Origin: Paralithodes platypus
Lineage: Eukaryota > Arthropoda > Malacostraca > Decapoda > Lithodidae
Direction of reading: 5' to 3'
DNA: 64,000 nucleotides
NCBI GenBank assembly: GCA_032716605.1
Contig: CM064560.1
Location: forward strand, 19,164,762 to 19,228,761
Part shown: positions 19,364-30,033 of the stretch, in pieces
Numbering within the stretch: the stretch's first letter is position 1
How the letters are laid out: every line of letters starts with the position of its first letter
The notes under the pieces: generated by a model
Database searches by the model: none
Told to the model about the DNA's origin: nothing
Seen by the model: the letters and a program-made list of their open reading frames with translations, nothing else
Program-made: the position numbers and the translations under genes

Positions 19364-19877
19364 TAACCCCTTGAGGATTAACTATACGCATTTATGAGTT
19401 ATATTCTGGGTATTATATAGATGACTGTACAGCTTATGGAAGAAACCGGGTGGGAGCTATGAGACGGCCTCATTATTAGATGGACTCTGCTACAGCTTAG
19501 GAAGACCGGGTGGGAGCTAGAGAAGCTATTATTAGATGACTCTGTTACGGCTTAGGAAAGAAACCGGTGGGAGCTAGAGAGTCTATTATTAGATGACTCT
19601 GTACAGCTTATGGAAGAGAACCGGTGGGAGCTAGAGAGCTATTACTTAGATGACTCTGTACAGGGCTTAGGGAAGAACCGGTGGGAGCTTAGAGAGCTAT
19701 TATTAGATGACTTCTGTACAGCTTAGGATCGAACCGGTCGGGAGCTAGAGAGCTATTTGAGATAATATGTACCCTTTTCATTACTAGAGCAGCCTTATTA
19801 AGGTTGTATAAAAATCTTCTAATGATAGCCAAAGAATAAACTATCAAAGTTGCGCTCACAATGCCTCAAGGGGTTAA
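19364..19877. mobile_element. TIR element with TAACCCCTTGAGG ends and tandem core
   Basis: TAACCCCTTGAGG at 19364-19376 is the exact reverse complement of CCTCAAGGGGTTA at 19864-19876, and the right end continues to TTAA (19874-19877). The inside is mostly a noisy tandem array of about six units of 53-60 bp (GATGACTCTGTACAGC, GGAAGAACCGGTGGGAGC, TAGAGAGCTATT). The left end also resembles 20152-20230 and 61272-61300. There is no transposase ORF; it reads as a non-autonomous DNA transposon. Confidence 0.7.
19418..19757 (+). repeat. Tandem repeat, about 55-bp unit, six copies
   Basis: Units run GATGACTCTGTACAGCTTA, GGAAGAACCGGTGGGAGCT, AGAGAGCTATTATTA. Copies differ mainly by one-base insertions (GGG for GG, TTA for TA) rather than substitutions. 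That pattern is typical of uncorrected long-read sequence as well as of real drift. Confidence 0.85.
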
Positions 19878-19935
19878 CAGGAAATCCACACTGGCCCCCT
19901 AGTTTACCAGTATACTGGGAATAAGGTATGCTGAC

Positions 19936-20085
19936 CCGGCTTCGAATGAAACCCATTCACCCCAGGTATATTTGGAAGAGTTGGGACAATAACCACTCGG
20001 GTCATGGTCCAAGTGGTTACGGTGCCCAACTCTCCAAATATACCTGGAAGTGAGTGGGTTCGAATCCTGCGTCAGGATACCTCCT
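19936..20085. repeat. Inverted pair of tRNA-derived SINE heads
   Basis: Forward copy near 20008-20080: TGGTCCAAGTGGTTACGG (A-box like), CCCAACTCTCCAAATATACC, then GGTTCGAATCC (a perfect B-box consensus). The reversed copy lies at 19936-20012: GGCTTCGAATGAAACCC, CCAGGTATATTTGGAAGAG, ATAACCACTCGGG. The two heads meet head to head. They are transcription-promoter-type sequences from a tRNA-related SINE; neither folds as a usable tRNA. Confidence 0.6.
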
Positions 20086-20099
20086 CTCCCAACACTGTC

Positions 20100-21464
20100 C
20101 GCCATTATCATGAGATATTACCATTATACGGTTTTTGTAGCCCTCGACTTTAACCCGTTTATCACCCCCAGTACCGGTGACGTCCTTGTCATTATATTCT
20201 GGCCCAACTATTAGACGGTTCTATTCAGCTTAGGAAGAATGCCTACCCGTTTTAAAGATTACAGACTATCCTCAATTAATCCTTTTGCTACCATATATCC
20301 TTTCTAAGTTTCATAAAACCATACTCTCTAAATGCCCAGCCCTGACTTATAAAACAAACACGACGGACGGGGAGCAAGGGGACAAAGAGGCGAGACAACA
20401 AGACGGCATTTGAGTTTGTAAAGCGGGAGACCAGCCGCGGTCCGGAAAGAACCAGTGTGATGGGTTTCTAATATGACTTGAGGAGGGGAATTTTGCTTAT
20501 TTTTTTGGTAGGACGGGCCCTCCCACGAGGAGGCCATAATACTTACCTACTCCACCCAGTTACCGTATTGGGCACACGCAAAAGACTGAAACACTACAGG
20601 AACCAACGGCAACCTGCTTCGGCAGTGGGAAATTTCACGCAGCCTGAACACAAATATAATGATAATAATAAGAATATATTTTTTTTCTCGGCTATGGCTA
20701 TTTTTTTTTTTTCATCTGCAGTAGTTTATTATACTTTGGTTGTTACTTTGGGGAAAAGGGCCACAGAAAGCGGTCGAGTGAGTCCAAAATTTTACTCTCT
20801 AACACCTTTTTATGTAGAAATAAAGAAGTTCAGGGACCAACCCAGACTGGCGGCGACCCTATATATTTGTAAGATGTTTGGACGATTATTGGTATTTATA
20901 ATCATTTTATAATAGAATGCCAGTCCCCACTCAAAGTCCCGGCCACTATACCGATAGGATCATTCACAGTTTTTATAACAGTATTCCACATTGCACCCCA
21001 CACAATTATAACACCAATGGGCCAGTTGGGCTTAAGCCGACCCTCCCCCTGTGAACAGAAGAACACAAGCGAGATAATCGATAATGAGTTGACTTAGCAT
21101 AGACACCGAACATAATTATGAAGACGGGTCATTCGTGGCTCGTAAGGCGTAGGGCAATAGATTTAGCCAGATAGATCATTTGACTTAAAAAACAAAATGT
21201 TTGCAACGACGAGCGGACGGCAATATCTATTTGTTTATTGATAATTAGGTTGCCATCCACCTGTGGCCCTGTGGATTCAATAAATATGTTAAGTGCGTCA
21301 TTGTCTCCCTATACTTGGACTTTTGACCGAATCAATACTGATTTTTGTAATTGTACTGTACTGTATACAACATACGCCAGTACATACGCGTACCCGCATC
21401 AGTTCAGATGCCGGATGGACTCAGTACTTGGTGCAAACTCTATGTTTAGAGTGAAAAGCAACCG
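20100..21464. other. Non-coding stretch with one TTAACCC-type end
   Basis: No supported coding frame. Around 20151-20190 the sequence TTTAACCCGTTTATC, then CAGTACCGGTGACGTC, matches the end motif seen at 16262-16289, 61272-61300 and 62630-62660. The rest gave no match. Confidence 0.45.
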
Positions 21465-21750
21465 TGGTGTATCCCTAATCTTTCCCAAAATAGGGTTGCA
21501 AAATGTACACTTTGTATTACTACATGTATTTTATATGTTGTTTGGTGTACATTCACATATAAGGAGGTGTGTCATATGCCGTTAAAGGCAACAGTGGCTC
21601 GCGCGTTTGGGGCTAGCCAACACGTATTATGAAAAGGATGTATCCCATCATAGAACTTAGTTTATCTCACTTCACTTACACACCCCACAATTGACCGAAG
21701 GATAGAAAAAACAGGCTTTTCAAAATACTTAGGTGGAGGTCTTTTTTGTA
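21465..21750 (+). mobile_element. 3' tail of the nuclease-domain retroelement, decayed copy
   Basis: Resembles the 3' untranslated part of the element at 53365-54050: GTGGTGTATCC, CTTTCCCAAAATAGGG, GTGTGTCATATGCCG (GTGTCGGATGG there), AGTGGCTCGCGCGTTTGGGG, TATTATGAAAA, CCCCACAATTGACCG, CTTAGGTGGAGGTCTTTTTT. The coding part upstream has no clear counterpart, so the copy is either 5' truncated or too diverged to follow. Confidence 0.65.
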
Positions 21751-21884
21751 TGAATGGCATGACGGACTGCGAAACAGAAGATCACAGGGTTCGAGTCATG
21801 AAGCAATACCGGGGGTTTTCTGGCAGTCATGACATATGCCCCTCACTATCGCTTGCAACTCACCAGTACGGAATATGTCTTGCC

Positions 21885-22110
21885 CACAGGCTGCAGTAGA
21901 CCTGGATCTATGACACGAAAATGGAACTTAGCAGTAAGGGGCCCAAAATCCGAGAACGAACCAACCAAGTTCGAGCCTTGAAACGCCGCAATCATATAAC
22001 AATGTTCGCGGTTTGCGAGGTTCGAACTTTAGGGTTCGTTTTCTGATTTTGGGCCCCTTACTACACAGTTCCATTTTCGTGGTACAAGTCAAGATCTACT
22101 GTAGTCTATG
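21885..22110. repeat. Long imperfect palindrome (foldback)
   Basis: The left arm TGACACGAAAATGGAAC, AGTAAGGGGCCCAAAATC and GAACGAACC is mirrored by GGTTCGTTTTCTGATTTTGGG, CCCCTTACT and GTTCCATTTTCGTGG. The arms are roughly 95 bp with about 80-85% pairing by eye, around a 35-base centre. A box-B-like GGTTCGAG (21798) sits just outside. It could be a foldback element or two reversed repeat copies. Confidence 0.65.
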
Positions 22111-23533
22111 GTCTGCCATATTGAAAGATCCTGTCATCACGGTAGGGCAACACTTGAATAGAAATTTGGGGGAATTGTCTAAATAAAGTGCCGCCATCGC
22201 GAAAGAAGATAAATGAAGTAAGCAAAATTCGAAACCCTCATTTGATAATCTTACCCTCAGCAGGCGCAATGAAAAGCCGACAGTTAGGTTATATATAGTA
22301 GGATACGAAAATAATTATGTATGGTGTATTATTGACCGACTGTTTAGGATTTACCGCATATTATATCTACATATGTTCATTATTATCTCGCTCCGGCCGG
22401 TCGAAACAAAAAACTGCCGGGTGGGCCACATTGAAGGTGGTGCTGGGGGTGGTTGTACCTTCTTTTACTCACTGGTCTGGGCCCTACCACCTCTTATCCG
22501 TATTGTCATTCAGGTATGAAGTGGAAGCGTTTTTCGGTACCTCCTGCACCCTACAATGGTCATCACCCTCAGCCTGTGAGTACCTACACCTCTTAGGTAG
22601 TTAGTGAACATAGGAAGTCAGAGGATATCACCCCTATTGGATGATTCGCCAGCACACTGGGTACTTATTACCGAAACTACCACTATTGTTTTTCTCAATA
22701 TTTGAAGGCTATTATAGAACAAGGAATTTGAAAAGATACATATTAAAATTTGTTTCAACACCCGGAAATGCATTTTATGTGCACTATAGAAAGCACAGTA
22801 CAAAAGCCAACAAAAAGCCTCTCCCTATAACTCGCCCCCTATTGACGGTGGGTAACACTCTTATTACTGGGAAAATCACTATGCTGATTTCAATAAATAA
22901 TAGGGGGGTAAGGGGAGGGGCCAAACCCATCCTGTATCCCAAGGTAAAAACAATTTACATCTGAACATGACTTACATCTGACTGTTTTAAAACTCGTTGG
23001 ATAGTGGGACAACATAATGTTCCGAGGATTGTAACTAATTTCAACTAATGTGATAATGATAAAACTATCCTAAAACCAATAATTAAAACACCCAGCGGAA
23101 ATTCGAGGTAGTTTCGGTCAACTATTTTCCGCACACTGTAAGTCTAGGAATAAACGTCAGGACCGGAGCCTCTTTTCGAGAGAACTCCAGTCCCGTGTAC
23201 ACGTATTAACTTGTCTCTGGTGGATACCTGGGTCTCATGTACCCGTGTGACTGCCCCAGGCACGTTGGGTGACCAGACCCTCAACACTTTACCGCTCCCA
23301 CTTACTTTATCATCCTCCGACTACGCGCCTGACACCAAACCGCCTTCGTGACAATTAATATACCAAATGTACATGCTACGCGTTCCTGTATGTATCTTTC
23401 ATATCGAGTCGTCTGCAACACTTAACCATTATCGATCGCTCTCTCTCACTCTCCTCTCTCGCTCTCTCTCTGTATATATAATCTATGCACAGTAGAAACC
23501 AAGTATTGATGACAAAAACAACAAAATCAGTGA
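22111..23533. other. Non-coding stretch up to the assembly gap
   Basis: No coding frame I would support and no match to other repeats in the window. A CT-rich run lies at about 23430-23470, close to the gap. Confidence 0.5.
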
Positions 23534-23633
23534 NNNNNNNNNNNNNNNNNNNNNNNNNNNNNNNNNNNNNNNNNNNNNNNNNNNNNNNNNNNNNNNNNNN
23601 NNNNNNNNNNNNNNNNNNNNNNNNNNNNNNNNN
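23534..23633. other. Assembly gap, 100 N
   Basis: Exactly 100 N, the usual placeholder for a gap of unknown size. Distances across this point should not be trusted, and any frame read through it is meaningless. Confidence 0.98.
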
Positions 23634-23775
23634 AAGGCCGACCGGCTCACACAAGGCAGATCCTATTCACACCCAACCCATATCATTCATTGATTATCAA
23701 GTTTGCACATGAAATTTTCTATCGTTCCTGAGCTAAGTCACTGCACTAGGCAATCTGTTCCACACTTAGAACATA
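23634..23775 (-). pseudogene. CR1-like ORF2 C-terminus (second CR1-like family), fragment
   Basis: On the minus strand this resembles the end of the CR1-like ORF at 24520-25119: the WNGL-like block near 23755 and a tail matching DKWAGCEWELSRVGRMA at about 23640-23700, all decayed. It begins right at the gap, so the rest may lie in unsequenced DNA. Confidence 0.5.
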
Positions 23776-24519
23776 AGAACATAAGATCGCGGGAAACTGC
23801 ATAAAGGTCGTTGCACACTGACACGACAGCCCCTTCAAGACTGGCACCAACACCCACGACACATAGAAATCCTGTGTCTTGCCGAATTTACTAGAGATCG
23901 CGGCGAAAATGGCTGGCATCGTTAGAGTCGTATCTCTACCGTATCTGTTCCGCATGACTTGATAAGACTCTAGCGATGCCGATACGGTGGAGAAACAAAT
24001 GCTACGAAGAAGATAGGAAAAGTCGTGCGAAGGGTACACGACTAGTCCACGGAAAAGATACGACCCAAAAGACTGCGATACAACTCAGAAGAATCGTATC
24101 GACGCCGTGAGACGTGCAACCGGATTGAGGCTAGGCGCGCGGTTGCCAACTCGACCGTTGCCAATTTTCTGCACGGAAGAGATACGGTCCCCACGGCAGG
24201 CTTACGCACCAGACAACGTTGCTACGGGCCGTACAGCTTTGATACGGACCATACGTCTTTGATACGGACCACACGATTGTGATACGGCGAATTCGTGATG
24301 GAGACCAGACTCAGACAATTTTTTACAGTTGCCGGGGGATTCCCACGAACTTTTGAACAGCTCAAAATCTCGTAACAACCCCCGATACGTCGCTTGGACC
24401 ATGAGAGTCACCCACTGCTAATTTCCGATATCCCAGATTATGTTGCCGATTCGCCGTATCAGGCTGAAATTTCGAGTCGGGAACTCGCCTGGAGGGGCTT
24501 TCGTGTCAGTGTGCAACGA
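23776..24519. repeat. Non-coding stretch with short GATACGGACC repeats
   Basis: No supported coding frame. GATACGGACCATACG, GATACGGACCACACG and GATACGGCGAATTCG follow each other at about 24239-24296, with related CGTATCTCTACCGTATC pieces at 23928-24065. It looks like a degenerate repeat of unknown type. Confidence 0.45.
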
Positions 24520-25130
24520 CCTTAAGGCCATGCGGCCCACACGAGACAGCTCCCATTCACACCCAGCCCATTATTTATCATCCATATGGGAATCCAACTT
24601 ACACTTAAAACATTCAACTGTTCCTGAGCTAATCACTGCTCTGGACAGTCCATTCCACATGTTAACAACTCTATTCCCAAACCAGTGCTTTCCTATATCT
24701 TTCCTAAATCTAAACCTATCCAACTTTAAACCATTTGAGCGGGTTATGTCGCCGTTCCTTAGCTTTAATATTCCTCATAATTATATATCGCCCTTATTTA
24801 TACCTTTTATCCATTTAAATACCTCTATCATGTTTCCCCTACATCTTCGTCTTTCTAGTGAGTGGAAGCCTAAGACTTTCAACCTCTCCTCATACGATAA
24901 GTTTATAATATTATGTATAATTTTCGTTATTCTTCTTTGGACTGCCTCTAAAGGGTCGATATCTATTCTGTAATAATGGCACCAAAATTGGACAGCATAG
25001 TCTAAATGGGGTCTTACAAGTGCTAAGTATAGTTTTATGAACACTTCGGCAGTCATGTTGCTAACACTCCTAGATATGAATCCTAGAACTCTATTTGCCC
25101 TGTTCCTAACCTTATACATGGGTTTCTGAG
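24520..25130 (-). pseudogene. CR1-like LINE ORF2 C-terminal part (second family)
   Basis: From 25119 down: NRANRVLGFISRSVSN, LVRPHLDYAVQFWCHYY, VQRRITKIIHN, NLSYEERLKVLGFHSLERR and RGNMIEVFKWIKGIN. A frame change near 24780 is followed by RSNGLKLDRFRFRKDIGK, FGNRVVNMWNGLSRAVI and DKWAGCEWELSRVGR. This is the thumb and C-terminal region of a CR1-group LINE that is a different family from copies A-E. The polymerase core is absent (5' truncation). Related pieces lie at 23634-23775, 25131-25765 and 57740-57825. Confidence 0.78.
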
Positions 25131-25765
25131 TTTCAGATCATTACTAACGAGCACCCCCTACACTTCTACAACTCTGTTCCCAAACCATTGCTTACCTACA
25201 TCTTTTCTAAAGCAGAACTTATCCAATTTGAAGCTATTTGAACGGGTTATCTCGCAGTTATTATGCTTTAATATCGTATTAATATCTCCCTTTCATTCAC
25301 TTAAGGGGGGTGACCTGTTTTTGTTCTGTCCTTTTCTATCTCTCTCTGGCTTGTATCCATTTGGCCCCATTCAGCCTACTGTTTTAAGACGTTTATCCCC
25401 ATCCAGGTGTAAATTTCTTACTGGCGAGCGGTAGCGAGCCATTATATTTTTTATTTTTGTTTGACAGCAGGCTAAATTTGTACATTTTTCGATAGAAAAA
25501 TGTCTCCGGCGAAGCCAGATTTCTTCATATAATGCTGGCTCGCTATCGCTCGCCAGGAAGAAATCGACACCTAGATGGGGATAAACGTCTTAAAATAGTT
25601 GGCTGAATGGGGCCGAATGGATACAAGCCAGAGAAAGAGAGAAAAGGACAGAAATAACATAAAGCAGGTCACTCCCCTTAAACACTGCTATCATAATTAT
25701 CTTCTATACATCTTCGTCTTTCTAATGAATGCAAGCCAAGGGTTCCCAGCCTCTCCTCATATGGT
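25131..25765 (-). pseudogene. CR1-like LINE C-terminal fragment, split by a TTAA element
   Basis: On the minus strand, 25765-25682 resembles 24920-24830 (GAGAGGCTGGGAACCC, AAGACGAAGATGTATAG) and 25300-25135 continues it with the EITRSNSFKLDKFCFRKDVGK region. The foldback element 25305-25677 interrupts it at a TTAA, and taking that out makes the two parts collinear with 24590-24920. It is a second, shorter copy of the same family as its neighbour, in the same orientation. Confidence 0.65.
25305..25677. mobile_element. Foldback miniature element, family M2, complete copy with TTAA duplication
   Basis: TTAA at 25301-25304 and 25678-25681. The arms are about 150 bp and largely complementary: GGTGACCTG, TGGCTTGTATCCATTTGG, TTTTAAGACGTTTATCCCC, GGCGAGCGGTAGCGAGCC against GGCTCGCTATCGCTCGCC, GGGGATAAACGTCTTAAAA, CGAATGGATACAAGCCA, CAGGTCACTCCCC. 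The centre holds TTTGTACATTTTTCGATAG. It has no ORF. A clean TTAA duplication within a LINE fragment shows it transposed, probably by a piggyBac-type enzyme supplied elsewhere (inference). Confidence 0.88.
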
Positions 25766-26027
25766 ATGTCTGTTATAGGCCCTCTGCTGTTCATCATTTA
25801 TATTAACGACCTCCTCGGTGTAGGAATAACTAGCAAAATCAGTAAATTTGCAGAGGACACTAAAATAGGAAGAGTGATAAATTCTGATCATGATATTCAG
25901 GTTCTCCAAAGAGATCTAGATACACAACACGAATGGGCAGTAAATTGGCAGATTAATTTTGATGAAGCTAAAAGCAGTGTAGTCAAATTTGGGAAATCAA
26001 TAGAAAATGCAGGATATACAGTAGATT
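25766..26027 (+). pseudogene. CR1-like reverse transcriptase fragment with altered catalytic motif
   Basis: Encodes VIGPLLFIIYINDLLGVG, then SKFAEDTKIGR and the region after it. In CR1 elements the motif is FADD; here the first aspartate codon reads GAG, giving FAED, so the catalytic centre is damaged. The frame runs from about 25766 to TAG at 26027, where a 32-bp tandem repeat has grown out of its own sequence. It lies head to head with the reversed CR1-like fragment on the left. Confidence 0.75.
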
Positions 26028-26135
26028 AGATAACGTAAATGCAGGATATACAGTAGATTAGATAACGTAAATGCAGGATATACAGTAGATTAGATAACGT
26101 AAATGCAGGATATACAGTAGATTAGATAACGTAAA
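26008..26135 (+). repeat. 32-bp tandem repeat, four copies
   Basis: Unit begins AATGCAGGATATACAGTAGA and ends AACGTA. The four copies are identical or nearly so. The first is part of the LINE coding sequence, so the array arose by duplication inside the fragment. LINE-like sequence resumes briefly after it. Confidence 0.93.
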
Positions 26136-26159
26136 TGTAAGAAACTCAGGCAATTAAAT

Positions 26160-26812
26160 ATATTTGAGAGTTATCATCAACTGTGTTTTGAAACCTAGAA
26201 ATCAATGTGTTATGTCGGGCAATAATATTTGCCCGAGTAAGTCAGTTCTCTCTTTCCACTCTAGGAAAGCTTTTAAGAACTATAACACTCAGCAGGAACA
26301 CAGCTGACTCCAGATATGCAATTATAAATCTCCTCAATCTCTACCAATGATACAGAATACATGGTTGAGTTTCACAAGTTGTTATTTCACTTTATATCAG
26401 GGCACTGGCATGGGTAATAAATAGGTACTTGGTTGAGTCGTATTTATATGTAAATACTCTTTAACCTACTTCAAAAATGAATAATAATATTCTTAAAGCA
26501 TGGATGATAGATAGATCAGTTTATTATAATAATTGATAAATCACAGTTGAGTAAACATATGATGAATATATAAATCTAGCATAAATGCTAACAGAGCGTT
26601 TAGTCTCAAAGAATTGCTGATATCCTGAAGGTCAAGGTTAACACGAGATAGAACGTGACTCGGGGTAAGGTCAACAATACTGAGGTCACTACGTCTCAGT
26701 TAAATGGAATATATAAAATAAGTATATCAGCTGAATGGCAAATCACTGATGAGTTATAAATAAAGAGAGAGGTTTTAATTCTCTACTAACGTATATTCAA
26801 CTGTGACTTAAT
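26160..26812. other. Non-coding AT-rich stretch with one hairpin
   Basis: No coding frame. CGGGCAATAATATTTGCCCG at about 26217-26236 is a 7-bp stem with a 6-base loop. It might be an old solo LTR, but there is no partner copy to prove it. Confidence 0.4.
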
Positions 26813-27007
26813 CGAAGGAATTAAATGCTAATCTGTCAAGAACCGCGAATTTGGATAAAGCTCCACCAACACGACCCAAATTCTAAACCGCCAGGGATAA
26901 CGACCGAGGACCGATGTCAGCCATGAATGTAAATGTAGATCCGACCAGAACCAAAAATTTGATTAAAGAACGTTCTGTGAGTTCTAAAACCGCAACTTTA
27001 AAGGTTT
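26813..27007 (+). mobile_element. CR1-like LINE copy C, segment 1 (ORF1/ORF2 junction)
   Basis: Matches 63495-63687 of CR1 copy E from CGAAGGAATTAAATGC onwards, including GCCATGAATGTAAATGTAG and the first ORF2 codons. The 5' truncation point is near 26813. The segment ends at the GTTT target duplication of the Gypsy-class element (27004-27007) and continues at 46733. Confidence 0.85.
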
Positions 27008-29817
27008 TGTGACGCTTCTGCATAGTAGCCACGTGCGGGCATGCGCGCGCGTCGGCTGCCCAGCCGTTTAGAAACCGGCTGGTGGCAGCCGGCCGGCTGG
27101 CTTTTCCTTAGTATATATCCTAAGACAACGTAACTAATGTCTGGGATATTCTTATGTTGTTTCACAGCTTGTAGCTGCCCTTATTCTTAACCAACGCATC
27201 TTAGTATATTTTATTCTCGATAGTAGATTGTTTCATTATAATATATAAGATGTAAGTCTAGTGAGGGCGGGAGGAGACGAGCGGGAGAGAGAGACCGGCT
27301 TGGGACGTTGCTTCGCTTGCCAGCTTGGGACGAGCCTGAAGCGTTGCCACATGCATTCGATTGCAACGTTAGGCTTAGTTTTGACTCACGCACGGGGTAG
27401 AGGATTTTGACCCGGCAACTGTGTTGAGTGTTGCCAAGCATGGGATGTATTCTGCATGCCTAGGGCGGGGTCCAGACAGATTCAAGACTCAGAGCTCACC
27501 TCACTGTCGTACCCTTCGGACCCCCTTGATATCTATCCCTCTCAACCCCACTTAGAAATTTTCTCTCTTACTTTGTATACCTTCTTTCCACTACTTCACC
27601 AATCTATTTAATTATCCCATCCCCTTGATAGACCTTATATCTATTATTGTATTAACGACGAGCTCTCAGATAACTAGATAGGATTTTGGGCCTTATGCAG
27701 AGATGTAATTGTTAATGAGACCTAGGAAGCTTTTTTGTTGTCTCATATTTGGTGGTTTCATGCTTGCTAGTGTGTTCTTGTGTCAGGTTAGCAGGGGCTA
27801 GACCGGAGGGGAGGCTTTTTGCGATCCTTTAAGTAAAGTCTGCTGGTGCGAGTCCTGTGGACCCGCACGACCTTACTAGGATACCCGTGGGAGTCTGGGG
27901 GCATTTTCTTGTCTGTGTCCCTGTGTGTCTAGTGTTGTGTTGTGTGAGGGCCCTTGCCTAGTCCGCTCAGCACTGCGCTAGCACATCTTGCTTTTGTTTT
28001 AGGGTCGCCAGGAGAGAGTCAGATACTTGCGATCTGAGTCTCTCAAGAGAGCACCCTTTCAATTAGAGTAATTTGGCGCACAGACTTGGGAACGTCCCTA
28101 GGCTAGAGCAGGTGGCTCAGCCCGGGTATCCGAAGCCTATATCCTTCCGGCTAGACCTCTGCCACCTGGCAGATTAACAGCTAGGGGTTTATGATCTCCG
28201 TATGCTTGTTATTGTGCCACAGTTTTTTTTTTTTTTTTTTTTTTAAGAGACAATGAACGGAGGAAGGAAAAACACAGATAAAACAAAAAGGTCCATGTGC
28301 CTAAAGGCATCCTCCATTCATAAAATTTTTGTAACAACTGGATTTAAACATTTGTTGATTGTAAGTTTGTGGAAAGCAATTCGAGGGAAGTGAATTCCAA
28401 AGAGTAGTAGCTCTGGGGATAAATGAATTCTGATAAGCAGAAGTTCTGCATTGTGGAGGAGAAAGTGTAAATTCATGGGCGCTCTCAGCTGCCCTAGTTC
28501 TACGGGGAAAGATGTGGAGAGGCGGCACAATTGAAGCAAGTTCCTCGGAACAATTGCTGTGAAATATCTGTAGATAATGCAAGGATGCAACGTTTCTTCG
28601 TATGGCTATGTAGGTCCGTGTGTGATTGCAGGGTTATTGATTAATCTAATAGCTTTATTTTGAATTTTGTCCAACTGCCTCAATGCAACCACTCCACTTC
28701 CACCCCACAGAGGTGAACAGTAATCCATCTGAGAGCGCACATGACTTTTATATATTACGGCCAACTGCTCGTCAGTGAAGAATTCTCGAACTCTGCACAG
28801 GAGTCCCAGTTTTTTTAGAGGCATTCTTAGCAATGCTTCTAACATAATGTGTCCAGCTCAAGTTAGTAGTTAATGTTACACCGAGAATGTCAATACTAGG
28901 GGAAGTGGGAATATTTCATTAAAAATATATGGGAGTCAGTGAGATTCTGTCGGTTAGAAAATTGAATGTACTTGGTTTTCTGTGCATTAAAGGAAACTAG
29001 ATTCTCTTGTCCCCATTCATTAATTCTAGAAAGGTCCCGGTTCAGAGAAATTGCAGTGTTTATTTTTGAATTTATAAGATCGGGTTGGGTGAAAGAATTG
29101 GTAAATGTGAAGGAACTGTGGAGTGTTGAGTCATCTGTTTACCGTTTTTGTGAGCATTGTGAGTCAGGGTGTGGCTTAGAGACTCTGTCCGAGCAGGCTT
29201 GCCTGACTAAGAGTGAGAAGCACACCTGTATGGGGTTATGTTGCGAGTTGCTGCCTTCATTTAATTATACCTATGCCATTATACACTGTATGGCCTATCA
29301 CTAGTATTTATTCCTGCTTATGAGTTAAGAGTTCTCTAATCCGTAACGTACTTTCTTTGCTAAGCATCAGATCCTACAGTAGCCGCATGCAGTTTAGAGA
29401 CCCGCATCTTGTCTACCTGTACGATGTTTTGAGGACTGTTTGCTTTCACCTTCTTTCACGCAGGGGTGATTAGTTGTATTAATTAACGTAACGTTAAATG
29501 TACTTTTCTTCTAGTTTGTTATTAAATTGTTTCTGCAATTTAATTCCGTTATCTATCTTTTCCTTGAAGCTTTAAGTCAACTTAATTGTGTGATCTTTTA
29601 TATAGCCTGCTTGACTATCAGCAGTCTATAGTGCGTGCACCCTGTAACCGAATCATAGGATACCTCGTTGTCCAGGCAGGACTCTTGACGGTTTAGGGTG
29701 GTTTGTTGCCTGGGTTTATAGATAAGGGGTTGGATCTAGCGTTTTCCGTTGTTGCTTGTTCCCGCATACCTAGTCCAATAGAAAGAGCCCAGTGTTTATA
29801 TATCCCAGGACGTAACA
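27008..29817 (+). repeat. 5' LTR of the Gmr1-like element, with a LINE inserted
   Basis: Begins TGTGACGCTTCTGC and ends GGACGTAACA. It is the same as 44835-46728 except for the poly(A) LINE at 28224-29137 and scattered single changes (for example GCGCGCGCG against GCGCGCACG near 27045, and AATGTCTGGG against AATCTCTGGG near 27135). Differences are roughly 1-2% by eye, pointing to a fairly recent insertion. At about 1.9 kb the LTR is long for a Gypsy element. Promoter and poly(A) signals must be inside it, but I could not place them. Confidence 0.92.
28224..29137 (-). mobile_element. Poly(A) LINE, reverse strand, inserted in the 5' LTR (copy F)
   Basis: The T run at 28224-28245 is its poly(A) tail. 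The rest matches 47691-48594 of copy G. It is cut at GAGTCATCTG (29137), after which the LTR resumes with TTTACCG. Encodes only the C-terminal region: YRVREFFTDEQLAVIYKSH, YCSPLWGGSG, NKAIRLINN, PRATTLWNSLPSN. Frames are broken by many one-base losses relative to copy G (GATAATG for GAATAATG, CAAGGATG for CAAGGGATG, and others near 28565-28620). No target duplication longer than TTT can be defined next to the poly(A). Confidence 0.88.
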
Positions 29818-29819
29818 AA

Positions 29820-29837
29820 TGGCGAACCTTGCATAGG
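29820..29837 (+). promoter_or_regulatory. Candidate primer-binding site of the Gmr1-like element
   Basis: TGGCGAACC begins two bases after the 5' LTR, the place where a tRNA 3' end (…GGTTCGCCA) would pair to prime minus-strand synthesis. The tRNA species was not identified. Confidence 0.5.
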
Positions 29838-30033
29838 ATTTATTGAACAGAGGAATATAGTGGTCATTTGTTTTGAGATTCCTTATGATTAGAGGAATAC
29901 AGTGGACATAGAGTTTTTTTTTTGGAGCAACCAATATAACACATTAAAGACTTTAAATAACATTAGTATATACATACTTGCATAGGAGATAAGGCACATT
30001 CTATAACCGTGATAATTACTGCAGTACACAAAC

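Noticed and set aside
20478..20912. A 144-codon frame as a possible host gene, also 22317-22604 and 21238-21585
   Set aside because: No recognisable domain, odd composition, no splice pattern or homologue recognised; chance frames in non-coding DNA.
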